Assembly: GCA_021372375.1 (NCBI GenBank) | Contig: JAJFUN010000062.1 | Location: 62,001 to 126,000, forward strand | Length of the DNA: 64,000 nucleotides | Reading direction: 5' to 3' | Origin: Pelosinus sp. | Lineage (GTDB): Bacteria > Bacillota > Negativicutes > Propionisporales > Propionisporaceae | Part shown: positions 27,093 to 37,144 of the stretch, piece by piece | How the letters are laid out: the number at the start of each line of letters is the position of its first letter | How positions within the stretch are numbered: the stretch's first letter is position 1 | Notes under the pieces: generated by a model | Told to the model about the DNA's origin: nothing | The model's database searches: none | Seen by the model: only the letters and a program-made list of their open reading frames with translations | Position numbers and translations under genes: made by a program

Positions 27093-27743
27093 TCACGGAA
27101 AAATAACTTCCGCTCGATTAATTGTTGTACCAAGCGCGCTAAATTTGGCTTCATACTCTGTCATGATATTGCCGTCATGACCGGGTGATGCCGGATCATG
27201 CAAGTCAAAAGTTATATTGCGCTGTAAGAGCTTAGCCTCAGTAAACTGTTCTAGCGAAAAATCAAATAACGGCCGATTGTCGGTCTTAAAGAATAACTCA
27301 CCGCCAGAGCCTAGTATGCTCCGATACTTTTCCAAAAAGCCAATATGCGTCAGACGCCGTTTCGCATGTCTGGCTTTAGGCCAGGGATCACAAAAATTAA
27401 TGTAAAATCTACTCACTTCTCCTGGAGCAAAAATACCCAGGATATTGTTAATATCAAATACTAAGAGACGTACATTGGTCAGCCCTTTTTCCGCCACCTT
27501 TTTTGCGGCAAAATACAATACATCCTGCTGCGCCTCAATACCAATAAAATTGGTTTCAGGCTGACGCTCAGCCAGCTCGCTGATAAAACGCCCCTTTCCT
27601 GTTCCAAGCTCTACATAAAGCGGAGCCGTACGGCCAAATACTTCCTGCCACTTGCCTCGCACCGCTTCGCCTGGATGCATCATTACAATACTGTCATATT
27701 CTTTAATAGCTTCGGTAATCCATGGTTTCTTTCTTAATCGCAC
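27093..27743 (-). CDS. trmB: tRNA (guanine-N7-)-methyltransferase
   Basis: This SAM-dependent enzyme of 216 residues makes m7G46 in tRNA. Motif I is PLYVELGTGKGRFISELA; NFIGIEAQQDVLYFAAKK follows; the family's conserved INFCDPWPKARHAKRRLTH and the C-terminal T-x-Y-E-x-K-F-type TEYEAKFSALG are present. It starts 17 bases after the stop of the AcoR-like regulator on the same strand, so the two are probably co-transcribed, though no functional link is evident. Confidence 0.96.
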   Translation of the reverse strand: MRLRKKPWITEAIKEYDSIVMMHPGEAVRGKWQEVFGRTAPLYVELGTGKGRFISELAERQPETNFIGIEAQQDVLYFAAKKVAEKGLTNVRLLVFDINNILGIFAPGEVSRFYINFCDPWPKARHAKRRLTHIGFLEKYRSILGSGGELFFKTDNRPLFDFSLEQFTEAKLLQRNITFDLHDPASPGHDGNIMTEYEAKFSALGTTINRAEVIFP

Positions 27744-27760
27744 ATTTTCCCCACCTTATT

Positions 27761-29683
27761 TTACTCCTTATCAAGGCCATATTTTTTTAAATACCGGTAC
27801 AAGGTTACTCTGCTGACATCCAGCATATTGGCAAGCCTGCTGATATTGCCGCCGGCTGAACGCCAAAGCTCAATAAATACTTCCCGATTTTCCTTCCAAG
27901 CGGTATTGCCTGGGCTGACTTCATTTATTAAACTAATATCATCAGGCGTAATTTCATCTGCTGCGGTATTAAAAAAGGCCTGCTCCACAACCCCCTGCAA
28001 TTGTTTGATACTGCCGCGCCAATCATAATTCATCAGGATTTCAGCCGTTTCCGGCAGTATTTTTTTAGTATGAATACGATGCTGAGCCGCTAGTTCCTCA
28101 ATCATATGCTCTGCTAACAAAGGAATGTCTTCTCGCCTGGCTCTCAGCGCCGGAATACGGATAACGGCTTTGGTAATATACTCATACAGCTTGCCATGAA
28201 AGGATCCTTTTTCGGTAAGACGTTTTAAATCACTGTCACATGCGGCAATTATCCGTACATCAAAGGAGCGCTCTACCATTTCGCCCAATCGATTCAAACG
28301 GCCCTTTTCAAGTGCCTCAGCCAGACGGGTCGCCACCTTAATTGGCAGTTTTTCCACTTCATCTAAAAATAATGTACCGTTATTGGCTAGTTCAAGTTTA
28401 CCTGGCCGGCTTTCATCCTGTGATTTGGTAACCCCAAATAACTCATTTTCCAAAAGTTCAGGCGGCACATCACCGCATTTAACAGAAATCAGCGGCCCCG
28501 CCGCTCGCGAGCTGGCCTGATGGATGGAGTGTGCCAACCGCTGTTTGCCTGAGCCAGGGTCTCCCTGCAGTAGTACATGATGTCCACTTTTAGCAACTCT
28601 AGCGGCTTTATCTTTCATCGCCGTAAAGGCCGACGATTTGCCGACAAGACTTGATAAACTGTACCGCGCTGTATAACCTACAGCATGCGCTACCATTGTT
28701 CTAAGGTCTTCTATGGGGAGTGAAACAGCGACTACACTACCCACATCCTTATCATCCTGCTGTTTATTTTCAAATAACGGCACAACAGTAGTAATATCTT
28801 CATAGGTTTTTCGCGCTGTAATCCACGTCACTTCTTTATTGTAGGATGGAATCCCTAAAAACCCTTTATATATAGGCGTATGCCGATAATTAAGCACCGC
28901 ATCACTAAGGCTCGGATAAAGCACTTCCGGTCCGGCAGCATCAATACCTTCAAGACGGCTCTGCCCCAGCTTGTTGGTATATACCACTTCTCCCCCTGGC
29001 ATAACATGATATACCGCAAACGGCACTGCATCCAAAATGACCTGTTTGGCACTAAGCTGCTGCATCGTCCTGAGGTGATTTTCCATAGAATACTTCATGC
29101 TGAGCAGCAAGGCCACAACCGAATCAAACGGCAGTGAATCCTGCTCAACAGCGATAAACGATACAATATACCGCATTTGTCCGTCAATCATAATCGGCGC
29201 CGAACAAGCATCGCCAAATTGATGCTCAGCAAGCCAAACCTCCGGCCCAAACAGCAAAAACGGGGTATGATGCGCCTGTGCGATGGAAATGCTTGATGTG
29301 CCGATATCTTGTTCAGCCAGCCGCGCCCCCACCAGTTCCCCAGCTGTTTTTTGATAAAAAGGCATATCATAGCATTTTAAAACATGACAATCAGCATCTA
29401 ATAATAACAGAGTGATATTATGGGTGTTAAAATATTCGCGTATTTCCTCATAATATCCGTCTAAATATCCGATTGCGCCTTTATGCTGCTCCCGTCGCCA
29501 GGCAATATCATCCTTACTGAGTTTGGGCAAAGTCCCCAGCCGCTCGCTTGCCACCCCAAAATCACGGCTGCGCTGCCATGATTCCGCTACCCATGGATGC
29601 ACATTGGGATCAATCACCCCTTGATTAATAAACTTGTGATAATAATTCTCGAGTTTCTCCTTATTGCGCCGCTCACGTATCAT
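27761..29683 (-). CDS. AcoR-like AAA+ regulator lacking the GAFTGA motif
   Basis: The protein has 640 residues: N-terminal SWQRSRDFGV and a GAF domain with EQDIGTSSISIAQAHHTPF (about 60-200), a PAS-like middle, an AAA+ domain (about 340-560) and a Fis-type HTH (NISRLANMLDVSRVTLYRYL) at the end. Walker A is GDPGSGKQ and Walker B is GTLFLDEVEKL. Between them ELFGVTKSQDESRPGKLEL replaces the usual ELFGYEKGAFTGA segment, so the sigma-54 contact loop is absent. It therefore probably does not open sigma-54 promoters, and may act as a repressor or with sigma-A. It is upstream of trmB. The effector is unknown. Confidence 0.88.
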   Translation of the reverse strand: MIRERRNKEKLENYYHKFINQGVIDPNVHPWVAESWQRSRDFGVASERLGTLPKLSKDDIAWRREQHKGAIGYLDGYYEEIREYFNTHNITLLLLDADCHVLKCYDMPFYQKTAGELVGARLAEQDIGTSSISIAQAHHTPFLLFGPEVWLAEHQFGDACSAPIMIDGQMRYIVSFIAVEQDSLPFDSVVALLLSMKYSMENHLRTMQQLSAKQVILDAVPFAVYHVMPGGEVVYTNKLGQSRLEGIDAAGPEVLYPSLSDAVLNYRHTPIYKGFLGIPSYNKEVTWITARKTYEDITTVVPLFENKQQDDKDVGSVVAVSLPIEDLRTMVAHAVGYTARYSLSSLVGKSSAFTAMKDKAARVAKSGHHVLLQGDPGSGKQRLAHSIHQASSRAAGPLISVKCGDVPPELLENELFGVTKSQDESRPGKLELANNGTLFLDEVEKLPIKVATRLAEALEKGRLNRLGEMVERSFDVRIIAACDSDLKRLTEKGSFHGKLYEYITKAVIRIPALRARREDIPLLAEHMIEELAAQHRIHTKKILPETAEILMNYDWRGSIKQLQGVVEQAFFNTAADEITPDDISLINEVSPGNTAWKENREVFIELWRSAGGNISRLANMLDVSRVTLYRYLKKYGLDKE

Positions 29684-29834
29684 CTAATTACCTCCTAAAA
29701 TCCGCCACACCTGTACAGAACACCTTCTCTGTTTAACATTGTATCAAGCCTGGACAAGTTACGCAACTTGGCAGCAACGCTATATTATCATGTGTCTAAT
29801 TAATTATTTCAAAATATAGATATTATATGTTTTC

Positions 29835-29863
29835 TTGTAATTTATTGGATGAAGATGTATAAT
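29835..29863 (+). promoter_or_regulatory. Sigma-A promoter of the outer-membrane barrel gene
   Basis: TTGTAA, a 17-base spacer and a perfect TATAAT lie about 50 bases before the start codon. Confidence 0.7.
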
Positions 29864-29911
29864 ACGTTAGAAAGTTAAATTTAGGTATTCAAAGACTTGG
29901 AGGAAATTCGC

Positions 29912-30616
29912 ATGAACAAAAAAACAATAATTGCTTTTACAGCTTCTGCAACCCTACTGACAGGCGTCGCAAGTGCTGCACCACTAACTGACTATTCGGC
30001 AGGCAAGACTAGTATTGATTTAACTTGGAGAAATACTGAAATATCCGGAAATTCAGGTACTGAAAGAACCTTTGATAAAAATGGCAATATGGATTGGGGA
30101 ATTACCACTGGTTTAGGTAATAATTTTGCCATTCAATATCGTCAATTCAATCCGGAATCAAAAGATACAACAAGTCATAGTAATCCTTCTGTAACGACTA
30201 CAATGAAAGGGAAAGTCGATACCCAAGAATTTAATGTATTATATAAAATAGATAAAAACGTAGCTGTATATACAGGTATAATGAAAACTAAGGCCTACTT
30301 TAACCGTAAAGACACTGTATATGGTTCTGACGAATATCTTTGGGGTGGTGCAAGTACCAGCAAAAACAGATGGCAAATCGGTGTAGTCGGCAGTGCTAAA
30401 CTAGCTGAAAAAACTACTGGTTATGCGTCGCTTGCTGCAGGCAAAGATTTAACAAGCTGGGAACTTGGCATTGCACAAGAAGTTGCACCTAATGTAGATT
30501 TCAATATCAGCTATCGTGAGATCAAAGCCAATAATAATAGTGGCGGCGATTTTGGTTCGACAAATATTGATGGTACAGCTAAAGGTCTTGGTTTTGGCAT
30601 AAGCTATAAATTCTAG
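29912..30616 (+). CDS. Small outer membrane beta-barrel protein
   Basis: A signal peptide (MNKKTIIAFTASATLLTGVASA) is followed by about 210 residues of alternating hydrophobic/polar strands, such as KTSIDLTWRN, NFAIQYRQFN, EFNVLYKI, VAVYTGIMKT, RWQIGVVGSA and GLGFGISYKF. The terminal aromatic residue fits the beta-signal recognised by BamA. The start is ATG 29912 with GGAGGAAA upstream; a TTG five codons earlier would overlap that site. It is monocistronic between a strong promoter and a strong terminator, suggesting high expression. It is an OmpA/OmpW-size barrel with no assigned function, and a clear diderm marker. Confidence 0.85.
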   Translation: MNKKTIIAFTASATLLTGVASAAPLTDYSAGKTSIDLTWRNTEISGNSGTERTFDKNGNMDWGITTGLGNNFAIQYRQFNPESKDTTSHSNPSVTTTMKGKVDTQEFNVLYKIDKNVAVYTGIMKTKAYFNRKDTVYGSDEYLWGGASTSKNRWQIGVVGSAKLAEKTTGYASLAAGKDLTSWELGIAQEVAPNVDFNISYREIKANNNSGGDFGSTNIDGTAKGLGFGISYKF

Positions 30617-30674
30617 TACACCTAAAAAAACGTATGCAGTGGCTCTTCACTGCATACGTTTTTTTAGGTGTACT
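30615..30674. terminator. 27-bp perfect hairpin terminator
   Basis: Arms 30615-30641 and 30648-30674 are fully complementary with a 6-base loop, including CGTATGCAGTG and a T7 run. It works in both directions, for the barrel gene and the metallo-hydrolase gene. Confidence 0.92.
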
Positions 30675-30712
30675 AATTAAATTCTCAGGCTTTTTCATTG
30701 CCTCTTCTGCTA

Positions 30713-31477
30713 TTATCTTTCTATCGCCGCAAAAACCAGTTGTTCTCCATCCTGCGGAATATATAACTGCTCACTAAAACTATTTTTTGTGGCAAAATTC
30801 CTTAATTCTCGGCGAGTAAGTAAGCAATGATTAAAAGCTTCCATATGCACGGCTACTACCTTCATGCCAAGATTACTGCTGCATACTTCTTTTACATCGT
30901 GTGCGGTCATCGTAATCGGCTCTCCTTGTAAAAACTGGGCAGCCCCGGCAAAAACGACACTGACCATAGGCTTATACTTCTCAAGTGCCTCTTTTACTTC
31001 CGCACACCAGATTGTATCTCCTATAATATATAGAGATGGTTCGCCAGGTGCCTGTAAAACATATCCGCTAACCTTCCCCATCATTTTACCAATCTCACCT
31101 GTGCCATGATGCCCGCCGGTGCGAAAAAAATGAATACCCTTCCATTCCAGTTTCTCATCAACTGGCCGAACATTCTCAAAACCATAATTACTAAGCTCTT
31201 CTTTATCTGTCGGCTGACAAAATACCGGCAGATTTTTCGGCAAAAGCCGAATGGCTTCATCATCTAAATGATCGCGATGGATATGTGTAAGGAGCATAGC
31301 ATCTATATTTGCCACTGTAAAATTCTCTGGTAACTCAACAAGAGGATTACACTCTGGCTGCGGCGAATTTGGTACAGCAGACATTGTGCCTTGTGCACTC
31401 AGCATTGGATCAATTAACAAATTATATCCATTAATATTAACCCTTATTGTAGCATGGCGAAGTAACTGGATTTTCAT
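30713..31477 (-). CDS. Metallo-beta-lactamase fold hydrolase (UlaG-like)
   Basis: The protein has 254 residues. It begins MKIQLLRHATIRVNINGYNLLIDPML. The metal-binding motif is LLTHIHRDHLDD, with later ligands in YIIGDTIW (Asp) and VVAVHMEAFNHC (His). This pattern is that of the beta-lactamase superfamily members annotated as UlaG-like or YtkL-like metal-dependent hydrolases. The substrate is unknown. It is divergent from an Lrp-type regulator with about 110 bases between them, so that regulator may control it. Confidence 0.88.
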   Translation of the reverse strand: MKIQLLRHATIRVNINGYNLLIDPMLSAQGTMSAVPNSPQPECNPLVELPENFTVANIDAMLLTHIHRDHLDDEAIRLLPKNLPVFCQPTDKEELSNYGFENVRPVDEKLEWKGIHFFRTGGHHGTGEIGKMMGKVSGYVLQAPGEPSLYIIGDTIWCAEVKEALEKYKPMVSVVFAGAAQFLQGEPITMTAHDVKEVCSSNLGMKVVAVHMEAFNHCLLTRRELRNFATKNSFSEQLYIPQDGEQLVFAAIER

Positions 31478-31590
31478 AGCTATCCCTCATCTTCTTTTTT
31501 TATAAGCATATCATTACTCCGTTATATCCGCCATTTGCCAGCCAAGTTTGCCTCTCTCTATACTTGTTTGCTGAAAGGAAGTAGCCCCAT

Positions 31591-32004
31591 ATGCTTGATT
31601 CATTAGATTTACAAATTATTGAATGCCTAAAAGAAAATGCACGGGCCCAGTGGAAGGAAGTCGGCAGCAAGGTACATCTTACCGGACAAGCAGTAGCTGA
31701 CCGTGTACACCGCTTGGAGGACTTAGGCTTTATTGCAGGCTATACGGTACAGCTCGATGAAACACGCCTTAAGACAGGACTTACGGTATTTATTACCGTA
31801 TTTATGAAAACCAATGAACATACCTCATTTCAAGCACTTATTCAAAATAAGCAGGAAATCAAAGAATGTCATCGCATCAGCGGCGAAGGCTGCTACTGGC
31901 TCAGGGCCCATCTACCTTGCCATGAAGCATTAAATGCCTTGTTAGATGAAATCTTGCCTTTTGGCAATTACCGGCTAAGCATGTCAATTAGCAAGCTAAA
32001 ATAA
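31591..32004 (+). CDS. Lrp/AsnC family regulator
   Basis: The protein has 137 residues. The HTH is LDLQIIECLKENARAQWKEVGSKVHLTGQAVADRVHRLEDLGFI, followed by a RAM-like beta-alpha-beta domain. The usual GD(YF)D motif of the effector pocket reads SGEGCYWLRAHL here, so ligand specificity probably differs from Lrp. The ATG lacks a strong Shine-Dalgarno; GAAAGGAAG lies about 14 bases upstream. It is divergent from the metallo-hydrolase gene. A strong terminator follows. Confidence 0.9.
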   Translation: MLDSLDLQIIECLKENARAQWKEVGSKVHLTGQAVADRVHRLEDLGFIAGYTVQLDETRLKTGLTVFITVFMKTNEHTSFQALIQNKQEIKECHRISGEGCYWLRAHLPCHEALNALLDEILPFGNYRLSMSISKLK

Positions 32005-32010
32005 TTATAA

Positions 32011-32047
32011 AAAACGGCTAAATGATAGTTGATCATTTAGCCGTTTT
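32011..32047. terminator. Bidirectional terminator after the Lrp-type gene
   Basis: AAAACGGCTAAATGA pairs perfectly with TCATTTAGCCGTTTT around a 7-base loop. Confidence 0.9.
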
Positions 32048-32094
32048 CTATTGACGCGCTCATCGCTGGTACATAGTCCGGGCAATAATATTGT

Positions 32095-33273
32095 TTACTC
32101 ATATTTACGCCTTACGGCCTCTGCTATTCTAGTTAGTCCCTCGTTTAACACGCTGTGCGGGCAACCAAAATTTATCCGCATAAAACCAGCCTGACCAAAG
32201 ACCAAACCATCACTTAACGCTACTTTGGCTTCTTTAATAAGAAAATCTAGTAATTCCTGATGGGATATGCCAATGGCTGTAAAATCCAGCCACATTAAAT
32301 ACGTTCCCTCTTGCACAGTAAGCTGAATACTGGGGATATTTTTTCTGATAAACTGCTGCATATACAAAACATTGCGTTCAAGATATAAGAGCAACTCATT
32401 TAACCAAGGCTCTCCGTGCTGATAAGCCGCAGTCGCAGCCGCGATGCCCATCATATTGACCTTATCAATTTCTAAAGCTGCCAGTACCGCCTGCAGCTCA
32501 CTGCGCAGGCTTTCCTCTGCTATAATGACAGCTGCAGTGTAAAAGCCAGCGATATTAAAGGTTTTACTCGGCGCAATAAAGGTAATAGTACGCCGCGCAA
32601 GCTCGGGCGAAATATCAGCCAACGGCATATGCTTATGTCCTGCAAACACTAAATCGCTGTGAATCTCATCTGATAAAATAAGCACTTTATAGCGCTCACA
32701 TAGCTTTCCAAGCTCATAAAGTTCATGCTTTGTCCATACCCTGCCCACTGGATTATGAGGACTGCAAAAAAGCAGCATTTTCGCGCCAGCCTGCAACAGT
32801 GCTTCTAAATTTTTAAAATCTATAACATAGCGTTCGTCTTGTACCAGCAATGGATTTTCTACAATTTGGCGGCCATTCCTTTTGATACAGTCAAAAAAAG
32901 CCGGATAGACCGGTGTCTGAATAATAATTTTATCATTAGTCTTGGTAAAAGCCAAAATAGACGCACTAACCGCAGGCATAACACCAGGAGAATGAAGTAT
33001 CCACTCTCGCTCAACTGCCCAGCCATGCCGCTTTTTGAGCCAGGCCATAATTGACAGATAAAACTCCTCTTTATATAAAGGATAACCATATACCCCATTT
33101 GCGGCACAATCAAGCACCGCCTGCATTACAGCAGGCGGTGCTTTAAAATCCATATCAGCAATCCACATTGGCAGCACATCAGCAGTACCAAAAAATTCAC
33201 AATTACCATCCCATTTGCGGCTGCCGGAATGGCGGCGTTCAACTACTTGATTAAAATCATATTCCTGTTTCAT
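32095..33273 (-). CDS. MalY/PatB-type PLP aminotransferase (cystathionine beta-lyase-like)
   Basis: The protein has 392 residues, fold type I. It has the family's N-terminal NQVVERRHSGSRKWDG and PMWIADMDFKAPPAV. The substrate-binding CSPHNPVGRVWTKHEL, DEIHSDLVF and the PLP lysine in APSKTFNIAGF follow, with FMRINFGCPHSVLNEGL near the end. MalY/PatB members cleave cystathionine or cysteine to thiol, ammonia and pyruvate. It lies 14 bases after a VOC-family gene and appears to be the last gene of a gyrA-side cluster (gyrA, cyclophilin, VOC, this). The physiological substrate is not proven. Confidence 0.93.
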   Translation of the reverse strand: MKQEYDFNQVVERRHSGSRKWDGNCEFFGTADVLPMWIADMDFKAPPAVMQAVLDCAANGVYGYPLYKEEFYLSIMAWLKKRHGWAVEREWILHSPGVMPAVSASILAFTKTNDKIIIQTPVYPAFFDCIKRNGRQIVENPLLVQDERYVIDFKNLEALLQAGAKMLLFCSPHNPVGRVWTKHELYELGKLCERYKVLILSDEIHSDLVFAGHKHMPLADISPELARRTITFIAPSKTFNIAGFYTAAVIIAEESLRSELQAVLAALEIDKVNMMGIAAATAAYQHGEPWLNELLLYLERNVLYMQQFIRKNIPSIQLTVQEGTYLMWLDFTAIGISHQELLDFLIKEAKVALSDGLVFGQAGFMRINFGCPHSVLNEGLTRIAEAVRRKYE

Positions 33274-33287
33274 GAAAATTCACCCGG

Positions 33288-33698
33288 CTACTTTTTAAAA
33301 GCTTGATATAATTTATCATATTCCGGGGTTGGCGGAATTAATTTATAGATATATACATGTATACCATTGGGGTCATCTACTACAAAACTACGTTCCCCCC
33401 ATGGTTTATCCTGAAGATCCTGACAAATCTCCAGTCCTTCAGCTTTTAAACGCTGATATTCTGCATCTGCATCTGCTACTTCAAAAGACAGGATAAGACC
33501 CCGTCCATTAAACATTTCGCCTTCTTCACGCTGAGCCAGTACGAAACTAATGCCAGCCGTTTCCATATCCTGCGGCAAGAGTTCTACATACCAATCACTT
33601 TCATAGACCAGGCGAAAACCAAAATGTTTCATATAAAATTCTTTGGATTCCTGCAGCTTATAGGTACTAATCGTTGAATCTACACGTTTTATAAGCAC
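33288..33698 (-). CDS. VOC (glyoxalase/bleomycin resistance) family protein
   Basis: The protein has 136 residues: paired beta-alpha-beta-beta-beta units, with STYKLQESKEFYMKHFGFRLVYE in the first and VADADAEYQRLKAEGLEICQDLQDKPWGERSFVVDDPNGIHVYIY in the second, the usual vicinal oxygen chelate layout. Candidate metal ligands are the Glu in EVADAD and the His in NGIHVYIY. The reaction is unknown. It is co-oriented with malY-like and cyclophilin genes, with gaps of 14 and 30 bases. Confidence 0.88.
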   Translation of the reverse strand: MLIKRVDSTISTYKLQESKEFYMKHFGFRLVYESDWYVELLPQDMETAGISFVLAQREEGEMFNGRGLILSFEVADADAEYQRLKAEGLEICQDLQDKPWGERSFVVDDPNGIHVYIYKLIPPTPEYDKLYQAFKK

Positions 33699-33728
33699 TT
33701 TAAGACCTCCTGAAACCTTGTGAATTCC

Positions 33729-34337
33729 CTATTTTCCTGCTTCAATAGTAACCTTATTCATTATCACAGGCTCTACCGGACGATCCTGCGCCCCTGTTTT
33801 TACTTTGCCAATAGCATTGACTACATCCATGCCTTCTACAACTTTGCCAAATACCGAATGATGGTTATCAAGCCAAGGCGTAGCGGCCAGTGTAATGAAG
33901 AATTGAGAACCGCCTGTATTAGGACCAGCATTGGCCATTGACAAAATGCCAGGGCCGCTGTGTTTTAAATCCGGACTGAATTCATCAGGAATTTCATAGC
34001 CGGGACCACCCATACCTGTACCTTTAGGATCACCGCCTTGAATCATAAAGCCATCAATAACGCGGTGAAAAATAAGATTATTATAAAAGCCCTTATTGGC
34101 TAAGTCAATAAAGTTTTTAGTCGTTTTAGGTGCCTTGTCTTCAAACAGTTCAATTTTAAAAGTACCCTTTGATGTTTCAAATACGGCGATACTATTTTTC
34201 TTGTCCATAGTTTGCTTAATCTCCTTTTGATTATCTGCCTTATTGCCTTGTTCGGCGGTACTGCCTGAACAGCCAACTATAAAGAGCAAATTTAGTGATA
34301 TTGCTAGCATTACACACAGTAATAGCTTTTTACGCAT
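33729..34337 (-). CDS. Lipoprotein cyclophilin-type peptidyl-prolyl isomerase
   Basis: A signal peptide ends in a lipobox ([12 protein letters not shown]), so the protein is a lipoprotein facing the periplasm. After a short linker the cyclophilin domain shows [40 protein letters not shown] and [32 protein letters not shown], including the catalytic Arg in FHRV. It catalyses cis-trans isomerisation of X-Pro bonds during folding of exported proteins. It starts 33 bases after the gyrA stop. Confidence 0.95.
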   Translation of the reverse strand: MRKKLLLCVMLAISLNLLFIVGCSGSTAEQGNKADNQKEIKQTMDKKNSIAVFETSKGTFKIELFEDKAPKTTKNFIDLANKGFYNNLIFHRVIDGFMIQGGDPKGTGMGGPGYEIPDEFSPDLKHSGPGILSMANAGPNTGGSQFFITLAATPWLDNHHSVFGKVVEGMDVVNAIGKVKTGAQDRPVEPVIMNKVTIEAGK

Positions 34338-34370
34338 ATTTTATCCTCCCGGCTTAAAAACTCGGCTGGT

Positions 34371-36806
34371 TTATTCGTTATCTGACTTTTTTTCTGCCAC
34401 AGCCAGTGCTACTACCTTATCTTCATCACCTGTCCGCATGATTTTGACACCCTGCGCATTACGGCTAAACACGGAAATTTCATCAATATCTGTACGAATA
34501 ACAATACCTTCACTGGTAATAAGCATCAATTCTTGGTTGGGACGAACAATCTTAATGCCTACCACCTCACCGGTTTTTTCGGTGACTTTAAGGTTAATTA
34601 CCCCTTTACCGGCGCGGGACTGATTACGGTATTCCGTAATCGGCGTACGCTTGCCGTAACCTTCTGAAGTTACCGTCAGAATTTCACCATCCCTTTTTAG
34701 CGTGTCAATTCCGACAACTACATCGCCTTTATGTAGGGTAATGCCTTTAACACCACGCGCAGTACGCCCCATAGAACGTACATCAGTTTCCGGGAAGCAA
34801 ATGGCAAGACCGTCTTTGGTACCCATGACAACCTGATGATCACCAGTAGTCAGTTTAACTGCCATCAAATCATCATCATCATCAAGCGAAAGGGCAATTA
34901 GGCCGCCTTTACGGGTTGTATCAAATTCCATAAGCTCAGTCTTTTTAACGATACCTTTTTTGGTTCCCATAAATAGAAATTTGCGCTCAGAGAATTCGCG
35001 AATAGGAATGACCGCGGTAATCTTTTCGTTAGGCTCCAAAGGCAGCATATTGACAATTGCCGTGCCTTTCGCGGTACGGCTGGCTTCAGCAATTTCATAG
35101 CCTTTGACCCGATACACCCTGCCGCGGGTAGTGAAGAACATAATATTATTATGCGTAGTTGTAATAAATAAATGCTCAACAAAATCCTCTTCTTTAGTAC
35201 CCATGCCTGTTACGCCCTTGCCGCCGCGTCTTTGATTGCGATAAGTATCGACAGGCAGGCGCTTAATATACCCGCCATGGGTCAGTGTAATGACAATATC
35301 TTCTTCCGCAATCAGATCTTCCATATTCAGTTTGGAAACGTCACTGGTAATAACCGTACGGCGTCCATCCGCAAAACGTTTTTTTACATCTAACAGTTCA
35401 TCTTTAATAAGGCCCAGCACCTTCCGCTCATCGGCGAGTACGGACTCCAACCATTCAATGGTTTCTAAGATATCTTTATATTCTTGTTCAATTTTTTCGC
35501 GTTCCAGACCAGTCAAACGCTGTAATCTTAAATCAAGGATGGCCTGAGCTTGCTTTTCACTAAGGGCAAAACCCTCAATCAATGCTGCGCGGGCAATATC
35601 TACTGTTTTAGACTCACGAATAGTAGTAATAACCGCATCCAAATGGTCAAGCGCAATCTTGAGTCCTTCTAAAATATGCGCTCTAGCTTTAGCCTTTTCC
35701 AGCTCAAAGTTTGTCCGGCGAACAATTACATCTTTTTGATGCTCCAGATAATAATTGAGCACCTCATAGAGATTGAGTACACGGGGATGACCCTTAACCA
35801 ATGCCAGCATAATAATACCAAATGCATCCTGCAATTGTGTATGCTTATACAGCTGATTAAGAACAACATCCGGATTGACGTCACGCCTTAGTTCAATAAC
35901 AATGCGCATACCTTTACGGTCACTCTCATCTCTAAGATCAGTAATGCCGTCAACGGTTTTATCACGCACTAATTCAGCGATTTTCTCCACTAATCTGGCT
36001 TTATTGACCTGATAGGGAATTTCTGTTACCAAAATGCGGTTTTTGCCGTTAGACATTTTTTCAATACGCGCCTGCGCCCGCATTTTTACTACACCACGGC
36101 CTGTGGTATAGGCCAGCTTAATTCCTTCCTGCCCTAATATAAGGCCACCTGTTGGAAAGTCTGGTCCCTTGATAACCATCATAAGCTCTTGCAGAGTTGT
36201 ATCAGGCTTATCAATCATTAACACCAAGGCATCTACCACTTCGCCCAAATTATGCGGCGGAATATTAGTCGCCATCCCAACCGCAATCCCGGCAGAACCA
36301 TTTACCAATAAATTTGGTATTTTAGCCGGCAGTACTAACGGTTCCTTTAATGATTCATCATAGTTTGGCCCAAAGTCTACAGTATTTTTCTCAATATCCT
36401 CCAGCATAGACTCTGCAACCCGCGACATACGCACTTCTGTATAACGCATAGCCGCCGCCGAATCTCCATCCACTGAGCCAAAATTCCCATGACCATCCAC
36501 CAATAAATATCTGGTGGAAAAATTCTGCGCCATACGTACGGTTGCGTCATATACCGAACTATCACCATGCGGATGATACTTACCAAGTACTTCACCAACA
36601 ATACGCGCCGATTTTTTATAGGCCTTATTAGGCGTCATCCCTGCCTCATGCATGGCATATAAAATCCGGCGATGCACAGGCTTTAATCCGTCTCGCACAT
36701 CTGGAAGCGCCCGCATAACAATAACGCTCATGGCATAATCGATGTACGAATTTTTCATTTCATCTTCAATGCGTACAGGTAAAACCTTACCTAAACCAAA
36801 ATCCAC
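34371..36806 (-). CDS. gyrA: DNA gyrase subunit A
   Basis: The protein has 811 residues. It starts [29 protein letters not shown], with the active-site tyrosine in [13 protein letters not shown]. The quinolone region reads [17 protein letters not shown], keeping the Ser and Asp positions of sensitive E. coli GyrA. The GyrA box QRRGGKG ([14 protein letters not shown]) begins the C-terminal beta-pinwheel, distinguishing it from ParC. It forms the A2B2 enzyme with gyrB, which lies about 7.7 kb away on the same strand; the two genes are adjacent in Bacillus. Confidence 0.98.
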   Translation of the reverse strand: MDFGLGKVLPVRIEDEMKNSYIDYAMSVIVMRALPDVRDGLKPVHRRILYAMHEAGMTPNKAYKKSARIVGEVLGKYHPHGDSSVYDATVRMAQNFSTRYLLVDGHGNFGSVDGDSAAAMRYTEVRMSRVAESMLEDIEKNTVDFGPNYDESLKEPLVLPAKIPNLLVNGSAGIAVGMATNIPPHNLGEVVDALVLMIDKPDTTLQELMMVIKGPDFPTGGLILGQEGIKLAYTTGRGVVKMRAQARIEKMSNGKNRILVTEIPYQVNKARLVEKIAELVRDKTVDGITDLRDESDRKGMRIVIELRRDVNPDVVLNQLYKHTQLQDAFGIIMLALVKGHPRVLNLYEVLNYYLEHQKDVIVRRTNFELEKAKARAHILEGLKIALDHLDAVITTIRESKTVDIARAALIEGFALSEKQAQAILDLRLQRLTGLEREKIEQEYKDILETIEWLESVLADERKVLGLIKDELLDVKKRFADGRRTVITSDVSKLNMEDLIAEEDIVITLTHGGYIKRLPVDTYRNQRRGGKGVTGMGTKEEDFVEHLFITTTHNNIMFFTTRGRVYRVKGYEIAEASRTAKGTAIVNMLPLEPNEKITAVIPIREFSERKFLFMGTKKGIVKKTELMEFDTTRKGGLIALSLDDDDDLMAVKLTTGDHQVVMGTKDGLAICFPETDVRSMGRTARGVKGITLHKGDVVVGIDTLKRDGEILTVTSEGYGKRTPITEYRNQSRAGKGVINLKVTEKTGEVVGIKIVRPNQELMLITSEGIVIRTDIDEISVFSRNAQGVKIMRTGDEDKVVALAVAEKKSDNE

Positions 36807-37144
36807 ACTCTCACCTCAATACCCTTTGTGGGAATATGCTATAAATTTATCTTCTAAAAGCTTATTATACCACATTAATGCCATTTGTATGTAGAAAAAT
36901 TCCTCATTGTTGACAATGAATTAATTTATACTTTTTAGCTAAACCTATTGTTTTTGGTATATTTCGACAAATATATGCAGGTATTTGGCAAATTATGTTG
37001 AAATATATAATTGCTAAGCGTTTTAAAATAATCTAGAAGTGAGGAACATTCTGGGCAAATAAAAAAATAGCTCTAATTATCAAGTGTGAAATGTTTACTT
37101 TCTTTTATTAAAATAGATAAACTATTAGTTAAGAGGTAGTTATT
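36807..37144. other. Gene-free interval between gyrA and the histidine kinase
   Basis: This 338-base AT-rich stretch must contain the divergent promoters of both genes. A TTGACA at about 36909 on the plus strand has no good -10 partner. No hairpin or repeat was recognised. Confidence 0.5.
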
